Source: JAUIIK01 sp963745675 (GTDB lineage: Bacteria > Chloroflexota > Chloroflexia > Thermomicrobiales > CFX8). Taken from it: a stretch of 64,000 nucleotides of DNA. The stretch covers positions 1 through 64,000 of the forward strand of contig CAVUYM010000031.1 in assembly GCA_963745675.1 (NCBI GenBank), in the 5' to 3' direction. Positions 36,497-44,710 of the stretch are shown in pieces (position 1 is the stretch's first letter; the number at the start of each line of letters is the position of its first letter). The position numbers were made by a program, and so were the translations under genes. The notes under the pieces were generated by a model. The model saw nothing but the letters and a program-made list of their open reading frames with translations. It made no database searches and was not told the origin of the DNA.

Positions 36497-38917
36497 CTAC
36501 GGATACAGCTCGAAGTAGGCATCATAGATGCGGCGGGCGACGGGGGCGGCGGATTGGGAGCCGTAGACGCCATGCTCGATCAAAGCAGCGATGGTAATGC
36601 GTGGATTGTCGCTGGGTGCGAATGAGCCAAATGAGCCGTGGTCGGCCTCGCCTTCGCGACCCGTCTCGGCTGTGCCTGTCTTGCCGGAGACTGAGTAGGG
36701 AGCGCCGGCAAATGCGTCGACGGCAGTGCCATTGCTGGCATGAATGACGTCGTACATCGCGTCGGTGATGACCTGAATCTGTTCGGGCGTCAAAGGCAAC
36801 TTCCCAGCTTCGGTCGGTTCACCCTGGTAGACGACGTTTCCCTGCTGGTCAACGACATCCATGATCAGGTACGGCTCGTAAAGCGTGCCGCCATTGGTAA
36901 TGGCAGCATAGGCGCGGGTGAGCTGGAGCGGCGTAGCGGCGAAGAAGCCCTGGCCGATGGCGAAGTTGACCGCATCACCGCGTGCCCAGGCATCGCCGAA
37001 AGTCTCGAGCTTCCATTGCGGGTCGGGCACGGTTCCGGGCACCTCGTAGAGCGCATCGATGCCGGTCAACTCGCCAAAACCAAAGGCGCGGGCCATATTC
37101 GGCAACAACATCTCATCTTTTTCGTCCAGCGCCGCACCAATCTGATAGAAGACGGTGTTGCAGGAGCGGTAGATGCCGGTATGAAGATCCATCTGGCCCT
37201 GACCACCTGGCACCCAGTCGCGCCAGACCTGGTCCGCGCCCGGCAATGAGAATGTGGCCGGGCAATTGATCGGCGTCCCAGCGACGTAGCCGAGATCGGC
37301 CATGGCTGCCGCGGCGGTGACGATCTTGAAGGTCGAACCGGTCGGATAGACCTCGGTCGTCGCTCGGTTGACCAGTGGCCGCGTCTCCGGGTCGTTGAGT
37401 TCCGCCCAGCGCTCGGCGCTAAGCCCGAGGATGAACTCATTGGGATCGAAAGTCGGGCGGCTGGCCATGGCGAGAACCTGGCCGGTCCAGGGATCCATCA
37501 CGACCGCCGAGCCAACTTCATCACCGACAGAAGCGTCGGTCGCAATCTGCAAATCGATATCGATCGTTAGAACCACATCGTTCGAAGGTTCGGGCTGAAC
37601 CTCACCAATCACTCGGATGAGGGTGCCGTCGCGCTGCTTCAGTGCCAGCGTCCCGCCGCGCTTGCCGGCCAGCCACTCTTCGGCAAAAGCCTCCACCCCT
37701 CCACGCCCAATGAGATCGCCCGCCTCATAGCCACGTTTCGAGAGTTCGGGCAGTTCCTCAGCCGTAATTTCGCTCATGTAGCCGGTGATGTGAGCGGCGG
37801 CCGCGCCGACCGGATAGACTCTGGCCGGCCATTTCTGGACGACGACCCCATCGACTTGACCCAATGCTTCCACCAGCCCGGAGTCGATGTCATCGGGATA
37901 ATCCTTGACTGGCATAAACCAGTTTGGCTGACCGCTTGCGTAGCGCGCCTGGATCGTCTCCGGGTCCATTTCGAGCAACTGCGATAGGCGCGCCAGGAGG
38001 TCGGATTCGTTTGTAATCTGCCCCGGAATGATCCCTACCCGGCTGATGAAGCCGGTTTCGGCCAGCGGGCGGCCCTTGCGGTCGAGGATTCGGCCACGTT
38101 CGGGAGCGTCGCCGGTCCATTCGACGAAACCCTCCCCAAGTCCGGCGAAAATGAGCGAAGGCGACCAATCGACGCGAAACTCATCGCCGTCGCGGCTGAC
38201 TGGAATCTGATTCTCATCGCTAAATTTGCCGATGCGCGATGAATCGAATTCGACTCTAATCGAGAAGATGCGGTCATCATCCTTGCCACTGACGACCTCA
38301 GCGTTGACGGTAATGATCCCGGCTTCGACGGCGATACCTTCGTAGCGAGCGATGAAGTCATCCTTGCTGATCTGCTCCTGCGAAGATTTGGTGAGCAACT
38401 CGTACATCTGCGCGTAGGCTCCGGCCGACCATGCGTCGACGTAGATCTCTGCAACGCGTTTCGGCGCCGTCAACAAGCCGGGCGGGATTGGAGTCGGTGT
38501 CGGCGTGGGCGCGGCTGTCGCGGTGGCAACACCGGGCGGTAGCGGCGCGGTCGGCAATCCGTCAGCAGCAGCGTTTTCCGTCGCGGTAATGGACCCTGCG
38601 GCGGCCGACATTTCGGTTTCGGTTCCAGCGACGACGGCAGCTTCGCCAGTCGGTTCACCGGCCTCGTTACCATTGCCGCCGAGTGTTTTGGCGACGAGAA
38701 CCGAACCGCCGATGATAATGATCAGAACAATACCGATCAGCAGAATCTTCGGCCATACACGTTCATTGCGATTGTAGGGCGACCAGTTAGAACTGCCCGA
38801 CCATTCCGAACGCCGAGCGCGACGCGCGCCACCAATCTTTCGCCCGGTGGCGCTGGGCGGAATTTGGCGAGAGTCTGCGGAAAATGGAACTGATCGACGC
38901 GAGTCGCGACGTGTCAC
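36497..38917 (-). CDS. Class B penicillin-binding protein with MecA-like N-terminal domain
   Basis: 806 residues, intact. Order: basic cytoplasmic tail (1-54), one membrane segment (55-78: WPKILLIGIVLIIIIGG), Thr/Pro/Ala-rich linker, NTF2-like MecA_N domain (about 150-260: VAEIYVDAWSAGAYAQMYELL), PBP dimer domain (about 275-420, with GRILDRKGRPLAETG), and transpeptidase (about 450-806). Active-site motifs are PTGSTFKIVT (Ser nucleophile of SxxK), YRSCNTVFYQ (SxN as SCN) and VSGKTGTAET (KTG). It cross-links peptidoglycan at the outer face of the membrane, probably in elongation or septation. The MecA-type domain is shared with low-affinity PBP2a but also with many Gram-positive and Chloroflexota PBPs, so it does not by itself imply resistance. 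Confidence 0.93.
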   Translation of the reverse strand: MTRRDSRRSVPFSADSRQIPPSATGRKIGGARRARRSEWSGSSNWSPYNRNERVWPKILLIGIVLIIIIGGSVLVAKTLGGNGNEAGEPTGEAAVVAGTETEMSAAAGSITATENAAADGLPTAPLPPGVATATAAPTPTPTPIPPGLLTAPKRVAEIYVDAWSAGAYAQMYELLTKSSQEQISKDDFIARYEGIAVEAGIITVNAEVVSGKDDDRIFSIRVEFDSSRIGKFSDENQIPVSRDGDEFRVDWSPSLIFAGLGEGFVEWTGDAPERGRILDRKGRPLAETGFISRVGIIPGQITNESDLLARLSQLLEMDPETIQARYASGQPNWFMPVKDYPDDIDSGLVEALGQVDGVVVQKWPARVYPVGAAAAHITGYMSEITAEELPELSKRGYEAGDLIGRGGVEAFAEEWLAGKRGGTLALKQRDGTLIRVIGEVQPEPSNDVVLTIDIDLQIATDASVGDEVGSAVVMDPWTGQVLAMASRPTFDPNEFILGLSAERWAELNDPETRPLVNRATTEVYPTGSTFKIVTAAAAMADLGYVAGTPINCPATFSLPGADQVWRDWVPGGQGQMDLHTGIYRSCNTVFYQIGAALDEKDEMLLPNMARAFGFGELTGIDALYEVPGTVPDPQWKLETFGDAWARGDAVNFAIGQGFFAATPLQLTRAYAAITNGGTLYEPYLIMDVVDQQGNVVYQGEPTEAGKLPLTPEQIQVITDAMYDVIHASNGTAVDAFAGAPYSVSGKTGTAETGREGEADHGSFGSFAPSDNPRITIAALIEHGVYGSQSAAPVARRIYDAYFELYP

Positions 38918-39040
38918 GTTGCTCTTTGAATTCCCTGCTGGACGAATAACGACCTGTAAGCGGAGTTCGCCTCTAGTGTACGTACCTGGAAGCGCGATGC
39001 CAAGCTGTCACAGGCCCATCTTTCGAGGCCCTGCCATGGA

Positions 39041-39701
39041 TCAGAAGCCGCCAGAAGCTGTATCCGTCACGCCCTTCTTGCCAATATTCCGTATGTTCAG
39101 CGGCACTTCAGGGCGCATATCAAGTGAATCCTGTGTACTTTCGGCGAAGTTCAGCACCATCGCAGGCCGATGTCCGGAGGTTATGCGGCAAATACCCTTA
39201 GCCTTGAGAAACTGTGCGATCGGAGACGGTTCGGCTAGCTCCCGGACACTCAATCGTGACAGAGGCAAGCACTGGCTCTTCTGCAACGCTCCGATGCTCC
39301 AAATCGTAAGGCGCGATCATGTAGAGCGGCTCCTGCGGTGGAGCCTGGCCAATCGTCCAAAGCGAGTCGGAGATGAACGGCGGCGCATATTGCCAGGTGT
39401 CGAACGGCAACTCGCCTTTTTCAGCAGATTCGATCTGGAAGACAACGCCAAAGGGCGAGAAGCCGTTCTCTCGCCAGCGCCAGCGTTCCGCAAACCCAAT
39501 CTCGCCCAACGCTGCAAGTTCAACAGGATCAATTGGATAGGCAAGTTCGAGCATGGCATCCCGAAACTGGTAAACGACGTTGCCGGTCCCGCCACCAGAA
39601 TGCGGACCACGGCGCAATACGCTGAATCCGGCCGCTGCCGGAATCAACGCATGCGCTTCAGATGGGGTCAGGACGAATAGGTGATCCAGACGCGCTTTCA
39701 G
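39041..39701 (-). CDS. VOC (glyoxalase-like) family protein, frame broken
   Basis: The frame begins about 39701, where only CTG is available (KARLDHLFVLTPSEA follows, with AAGGGGTAG upstream); no ATG/GTG/TTG fits, so the start is unsure. The sequence matches the glyoxalase-like VOC fold: RGPHSGGGTGNVVYQFRD (metal-site region), MLELAYPIDPVELAAL, RENGFSPFGVVFQIES and ITSGHRPAMVLNFAESTQDS, which ends DMRPEVPLNIRNIGKKG. A frame change near 39230 joins the two parts. Function unknown: typically a small cytosolic isomerase or dioxygenase-like protein. Confidence 0.65.
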
Positions 39702-39797
39702 CTACCCCTTACCCTTCAATCTTCCCAGGAAGTTCGCCTACGGGGTCTATATCTGTAAGGATAGCGCGGGACATCTTGAAGGGATCGGTCGACCAGA

Positions 39798-41654
39798 TTG
39801 CGACACTCTACGCTCATCGGTTTCACAGCTTTGCTAGCGCTTGCACTCGCTGGAGCGATTGCTCTCGCAGTCGTCGGCCATCAGCACGATGGAGAAGCAG
39901 CTTCCTCTGAGGGCTTTTCGGGAACCGGCATCGCCGGATACACACTGAGCGGCACAGTCGGCGGACCGTTGCTGCCGACAACGCCAGTCGATATAGCCAT
40001 TGACGACACCGGGCGTATTTTCGTTGCTGATATCAGCCTCAATCGGGTGTTGGCCTTTACGCCTGCAGGGAATCTCGACACGAGTTGGGGTGAGGAGGGA
40101 ATGTCGGCAACCCTGGCTTTCCCGGCGGGGTTGGCGCTCGGTCCTGATGGATCGCTGTATGTTCTCCAGTTGGGGAACGCTGAGGTGCATATCCTTAACG
40201 GCGACGGAAACGAACGGGATTCCTGGTCGGTCAGCGAAAATCGAGATTTCGACGGGCTTGGAGTGCCAGTGGCAATCGCGGTCGACCAGCAGGGCGTCGT
40301 CTATATCCCCGATCAACGCTCGCAGGAGATACGGCGCTACGCAACCAACGGCGATGAATTGGAAGTCTGGGGCTTCCCGCTCGGCGAGATCGGCGTTGAT
40401 CAGATCTGGCCGCGAGACATTGTTGAACTGAATGGTCAGATGATATTGAGCTACAGCAGCCCATCCGGTGGAGGCGGTGGACTGCTAGCTTTCGAGCAAG
40501 ACGGCACAGCTTCACTACTCCCTGATGTTCTGACCGAAACCGGATCACGCGTCCCGAGCAGCCTGGCCGTTAGCCCGACCGGCGAAGTCACGGTTCTCTA
40601 CATCTCGGATGACGAAGGCACTCCACCCCTTATCGCCCGCGGCGACACCAGCTGGGCACCAGAAGGCATCGAGACGTTGACCGCGATCAATGGATTGATC
40701 GTTCCCGGCATCGCTCACGACGCCGCAGGCAAGCTGTTCATCGCCGACCCCAGCCATCAGCGACTGCGCATCTATAACGCCGACGGCTCCGTGGCAGGCG
40801 ATATTCGGTCGCCGGATGACAAGAGACTGCTGGCCGGGATCGATGAGATCCTCGTTGGGCCAGACGGGCTGCTGTATGTGGCCGACCCACTGCTCGGGCG
40901 AGTGCTCGCCTATCAGTCGGATGGCAGCGTGCTGACGACCTTCCAACTGCCCGACGACCCGGCAGCGCCTCTCACGACCGGATTTACCCGCCAGCGCATG
41001 CGCATCGCCGTCGACAGATCGGGCTCGGTCTACGTCGTCGACGAGTTCACCGGACGTATCACCAAGTTCAGGCAGGATGGCGAGGTAATCGATACCGATT
41101 GGGCCGCCAGCGACGATCCCGAGCATCCCGTCGTCGCAATCATGCTGGCAGCAGGCGCTGAGGATCGGCTCTACCTGGTCGATCTTGAATTCCAGGATCG
41201 GGTTCGTGTGTTCAATGAACAGGGTGAGGATCTCGGCGTGCTGGTCGATCCATCCTGGGAAGGTGCGATCCAGGATGTCGCTGTTTTCGATGAGAAGGTC
41301 TATACCGTCGAGCTAGGCATCGGCTCATCGCCCATACGCAGCTTCACCACCGGAGGAAAATATATCGACCAGTTAGCCGACCTGAGCCACGGTAACGGCA
41401 ACGGCAATCGCACCGGGTTCGCTCTCGCAGTTGCACCTGATGGGGACCTGCTAATCGGCGCGGTTAATGTCAACAGCGGGCCTGAGTTCGAATATCAACT
41501 CTTGCGCCTGGACTCTGCAGGTCACCTGCGGCGCATCGGCACCCTCCCGGTGCCTTTCACTACTTTACCCGACATAGCAGCATCTCCAACCGGCACGCTC
41601 TATATCGCCGCACCCAACGATCAACGGATTTATGTCTATGAGCCGGTTCAGTAG
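39798..41654 (+). CDS. Secreted NHL-repeat beta-propeller protein
   Basis: 618 residues, frame intact. TTG 39798 starts a signal peptide or membrane anchor (TALLALALAGAIALAVV). Multiple NHL-like blades follow: PVDIAIDDTGRIFVADISLNR, PAGLALGPDGSLYVLQLGN, PVAIAVDQQGVVYIPDQRSQ, DEILVGPDGLLYVADPLLGR, MRIAVDRSGSVYVVDEFTG and PDIAASPTGTLYIAAPNDQ. That is at least six blades, with a longer insert in the middle. Such propellers are extracytoplasmic binding modules. Some are lyases, but no metal-site motif is evident here. It stands alone. Confidence 0.88.
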   Translation: MRHSTLIGFTALLALALAGAIALAVVGHQHDGEAASSEGFSGTGIAGYTLSGTVGGPLLPTTPVDIAIDDTGRIFVADISLNRVLAFTPAGNLDTSWGEEGMSATLAFPAGLALGPDGSLYVLQLGNAEVHILNGDGNERDSWSVSENRDFDGLGVPVAIAVDQQGVVYIPDQRSQEIRRYATNGDELEVWGFPLGEIGVDQIWPRDIVELNGQMILSYSSPSGGGGGLLAFEQDGTASLLPDVLTETGSRVPSSLAVSPTGEVTVLYISDDEGTPPLIARGDTSWAPEGIETLTAINGLIVPGIAHDAAGKLFIADPSHQRLRIYNADGSVAGDIRSPDDKRLLAGIDEILVGPDGLLYVADPLLGRVLAYQSDGSVLTTFQLPDDPAAPLTTGFTRQRMRIAVDRSGSVYVVDEFTGRITKFRQDGEVIDTDWAASDDPEHPVVAIMLAAGAEDRLYLVDLEFQDRVRVFNEQGEDLGVLVDPSWEGAIQDVAVFDEKVYTVELGIGSSPIRSFTTGGKYIDQLADLSHGNGNGNRTGFALAVAPDGDLLIGAVNVNSGPEFEYQLLRLDSAGHLRRIGTLPVPFTTLPDIAASPTGTLYIAAPNDQRIYVYEPVQ

Positions 41655-42068
41655 CGCACTCCGGTGAGCGCCAATGGGATCAGCTAGCTCGGAATGATGG
41701 AAAACTTGCTCTTGCCGTAGAGTCCTGTCGCTTGGGGCACGCTCTCCCGCACTCTCGAGCGCATTCTGTGGCATCCCGAGGGAACGATGGATCTAGCATC
41801 CCGATCGTTTGGCTCTGCTGTAGCCAGATCCTTCACTGCGCAAAGCCTCCGTTCAGGATGCCAGATGGAGATTCTGCGTGCCCAGGGAGAGTCCTATAAA
41901 CTGGCACAATAAGCGGTGCACTATGCTGACATCCATTATCCATTACGTTCAGATGACACCGCCGGTGCGCCTCTGCTCTAACGTCGCTTACTACACCGGG
42001 AATTTGTAGCCCCCTAGACAGACTCCCGAAAATACTGACCACCGAAGAGGGAAAGACCTGGGAATATC
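41655..42068. other. Intergenic stretch, nothing recognised
   Basis: Lies between the NHL gene and the second palindromic repeat. Several short frames, all without ribosome binding site or motif. No promoter or terminator can be called with confidence. Confidence 0.35.
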
Positions 42069-42143
42069 GTAGGGGCGAAGCTTGTCTTCGCCCGGCCACG
42101 CGTGCGCGTACGTTCGCGGGTGAACACAAGGTTCACCCCTACG
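42069..42143. repeat. Palindromic dispersed repeat, copy 2 (inverted relative to copy 1)
   Basis: CGTAGGGGCGAAGCTTGTCTTCGCCC, a GC-rich centre with GCGTACGTTCGCG, then GGGTGAACACAAGG and TTCACCCCTACG. It has the same cloverleaf plan as 20011-20083, read on the other strand. The two copies agree closely in both terminal hairpins and differ mainly in the central 20 bases. The remaining 330 bases to the next gene hold nothing recognisable. Confidence 0.8.
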
Positions 42144-42474
42144 ATGACCGGGAGAACGAGTTACCGATCGACCCTCAATGTTTTCAGAATGCGGTCGAAG
42201 CCCAACTCGCAAGCGACTCATCTCCATGGTGATCACCCGCTCCCTTCCGCTAAAACCTCGGACCAAAGAAATTCCGTTGGTCGTGCCTTAGCCTGAAATT
42301 CATCTTCGCGGAATACGGTCGATAAAGGCTGACGATGCGCCTCGCTGGTAGCGGTCATCGGGTTGGAATCTGCACTCAGATCAGACACTGGCTGACGGGG
42401 CAACGTACGAGCATCTTGTCAGCCGGATATCGACCTGGCGCTGCTTCGAGCAGAGGCTAAGAGGGGAACGAATT

Positions 42475-43350
42475 ATGAAAACAATGTCTCAACGTCTCGT
42501 CTTGATCGGCATACTAATCGCCACGTCGCTTCTAGCTGGATGCTCGGGCTTGCCGGGGAGCGGCGACGACGATGAGCCTGAAGCATCCCAGGTGAAATTC
42601 GATCCCGCCAACTTCGTCGATCCGACCACCAGCACCAATCCGTACCACCCATTGCGCCCAGGGATGCAATGGGTTCGGACCGGCACGACCGAGGTTGGCT
42701 CGCGTGAGGTCCCGCATCAGGTGATAAGCACGATGACTGACGTTGTGCGGATGATCGACGGGGTTCCAGCCGTCGCGATGCTCGATCAGTCGACTGATTC
42801 GGGCGAGATTTCGCAGGTCGGTTTCGACTATTTCGCGCTCGATAAGGACGGCAATGTCTGGATCGTGGGCGGGTATACCGAGGATTATCAGGGCGGCGAA
42901 TACACTAACTTCGAGTCCGCCTGGTTAGGGACAGCAACCGGTGGAGAACCCGGCATCCTCATGCCCGGAGTCGTCACGATGGAGACGCCACGCTGGTTTA
43001 TCGGCACTTCCGGACCGGAAGAAGATCCTTCCGTGGGAGAACCTGTTTCTGTCGGCATCGATACAACCGTCGAATTCGGCGACTTTCACGATGTGATTGC
43101 CATCCGAGAAGGAGAGGTCGGCGCCGTCGACAATGAGATCAAATACTACGCGCCGGAAGTCGGGGTCATTCTCAATGTGGCCCAGGACGAAAGCCTCCAC
43201 CAAGATAATTTTCAACTGATCAATCTCATCGAATTGACGCCTGAAGGGCTGGCCGAGGCGAGCCAGGTCGTTCTCGATCTCGAAGCGCACGCCCGCGAAG
43301 TAGCGTCTGAGGTCTACGGATCTGCCCCGGTGGCGGAGCGCATACGGTGA
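42475..43350 (+). CDS. Lipoprotein, first gene of ABC-FtsX cluster 1
   Basis: 291 residues. The lipobox TSLLAGC follows a hydrophobic leader, so the mature protein is lipid-anchored outside the membrane. It continues PANFVDPTTSTNPYHPLRPGM and later VSVGIDTTVEFGDFHDVIAIRE and EIKYYAPEVGVILNVAQD. The latter resemble a beta-rich fold seen in secreted proteins of unknown function that measure or respond to extracellular cues. Its stop overlaps the GTG of the next gene (GTGA at 43347-43350), so it is translationally coupled to the ABC ATPase and is probably the external partner of the transporter. Confidence 0.8.
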   Translation: MKTMSQRLVLIGILIATSLLAGCSGLPGSGDDDEPEASQVKFDPANFVDPTTSTNPYHPLRPGMQWVRTGTTEVGSREVPHQVISTMTDVVRMIDGVPAVAMLDQSTDSGEISQVGFDYFALDKDGNVWIVGGYTEDYQGGEYTNFESAWLGTATGGEPGILMPGVVTMETPRWFIGTSGPEEDPSVGEPVSVGIDTTVEFGDFHDVIAIREGEVGAVDNEIKYYAPEVGVILNVAQDESLHQDNFQLINLIELTPEGLAEASQVVLDLEAHAREVASEVYGSAPVAERIR

Positions 43351-44012
43351 CCGCCGCTCCCGTTGTCCGGCTCATAGGGGTCTCCAAGAGCTTCCAGTCG
43401 ACTGGCGTGGCCAGCAACGTTCTGGAAGACGTAGATCTGACGATCGAGCCCGGGCAGAAAGTCAGCCTGGTTGGTCCATCAGGCAGCGGCAAGTCAACAC
43501 TCCTCTCTCTCATCGCCGGACTCCTCCGACCTGACGCCGGCACGATCGAGATAGACGGAGCGCCGCTGAGCGATCTGGATGACGCCGAACGAGCGGCGTT
43601 ACGTGCGAGCCGCATCGGGATCGCCCTGCAATCCGAGAATCTCATCCCCTTCTTATCCGCACTGGAGAACGTCGAACTTGCACTGGGGTTTGGTGGCCGG
43701 GGCGCGGGTAAAAGCCATGCACGCGAGTTGCTCGACAGAATGGGTGTCTTGCACCGCGCGTCACACCGCCCGCGCCAGCTCTCCGGAGGAGAGGCCCAGC
43801 GTGTTTCGCTGGCGGTTGCGCTCGCCAACGATCCGGCGCTCTTACTGGCCGACGAGATGGTCTCGCAGCTTGACGCGGCCACTGCCAGCGCAATTACTAG
43901 CGATATCTTCGACTCCGACATGGCTCTGCTGTTCGTAACCCATGACCCCATCCTGGCCAGTCGCGCCGAACTGCGGCTTGGTCTTCGAGACCGGCGTGTG
44001 GTGACGCTATGA
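43347..44012 (+). CDS. ABC transporter ATPase, cluster 1 subunit A
   Basis: 221 residues, MacB/LolD type. Walker A is VGPSGSGKST, the Q-loop is IALQSENL, the signature is LSGGEAQR (LSGGE instead of LSGGQ), Walker B is LLLADEMVSQLD, and the H-loop is FVTHDP. The usual ADEPT at Walker B is ADEMV. All catalytic residues (K, D, E, H) remain, so it should hydrolyse ATP, but the signature differs from its partner. It overlaps the next gene (ATGA at 44009-44012). It drives the FtsX-type permease two genes downstream. Confidence 0.92.
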   Translation: MTAAPVVRLIGVSKSFQSTGVASNVLEDVDLTIEPGQKVSLVGPSGSGKSTLLSLIAGLLRPDAGTIEIDGAPLSDLDDAERAALRASRIGIALQSENLIPFLSALENVELALGFGGRGAGKSHARELLDRMGVLHRASHRPRQLSGGEAQRVSLAVALANDPALLLADEMVSQLDAATASAITSDIFDSDMALLFVTHDPILASRAELRLGLRDRRVVTL

Positions 44013-44710
44013 GTGCCACGAACACGATCAAGGTCGACGATCTCGTCGTTGAGCATCACACTGTTGACGGACCGTTTCGCGCTCTGGATTGCCCCACATT
44101 CGCAGTGGTGGGAGGGTCGAGCGTCGCGATCGTGGGTCCGAGCGGCTGCGGCAAATCAACGCTGCTTGGCGTGCTTGCCGGGCTCGCGATGCCCACAGCA
44201 GGAAAGGTGACCATCGGCACGACCGAGATCACGTCGCTATCCGAATCCGAACGAGTAGCTTTCCGTAAAGAAGCGATTGGTGTCGTCTATCAGGCGGACA
44301 ATCTGCTGCCTTTCCTGACCGTCTCGGAAAACATCCGGCTGCAGCTGGCCCTGTGTGCCGACACCGAGGATGCTGAGAGGCGGACAGCCGACTTGCTCGA
44401 CCGCCTGGGTCTCGGCGAGTACGGGGAGCGACTTCCCGATCAACTCTCCGGCGGCCAGCGTCAGCGGGCGGCCATCGCCCGGGCGATCGTGCACCGTCCT
44501 GCGGTAATCCTCGCGGACGAGCCAACCGGCGCACTCGATGAAGACAACGCGGAGGCCGTCGTCCAACTCCTGCTCGAAGCTCGTCAGCAACTTGGCTCCA
44601 CACTTGTCATCGTCACCCACGAACCGTCGGTTGCAGACAGAATGGAACGGCTCGTCACGCTCCGAGAAGGCTCAATCGTGAGCGACAGCGAGATTCAACA
44701 TGATTGCTAG
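44009..44710 (+). CDS. ABC transporter ATPase, cluster 1 subunit B
   Basis: 233 residues with fully canonical motifs: VGPSGCGKST (Walker A), VVYQADNLLPFLT (Q-loop), LSGGQRQRAA (signature), VILADEPTGALD (Walker B) and VIVTHEP (H-loop). Typical LolD/MacB/BceA family, which powers extraction or sensing by FtsX permeases without transporting across the membrane. The start overlaps subunit A's stop and its own stop overlaps the permease start by 11 bases. Having two distinct ATPases encoded next to one double permease suggests a heterodimeric motor. Confidence 0.93.
   Translation: MSATNTIKVDDLVVEHHTVDGPFRALDCPTFAVVGGSSVAIVGPSGCGKSTLLGVLAGLAMPTAGKVTIGTTEITSLSESERVAFRKEAIGVVYQADNLLPFLTVSENIRLQLALCADTEDAERRTADLLDRLGLGEYGERLPDQLSGGQRQRAAIARAIVHRPAVILADEPTGALDEDNAEAVVQLLLEARQQLGSTLVIVTHEPSVADRMERLVTLREGSIVSDSEIQHDC

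Noticed and set aside
36497..38917. Penicillin-binding protein as a beta-lactam resistance gene
   Set aside because: The MecA-type N-terminal domain occurs in many ordinary class B PBPs; nothing in the sequence shows low drug affinity.
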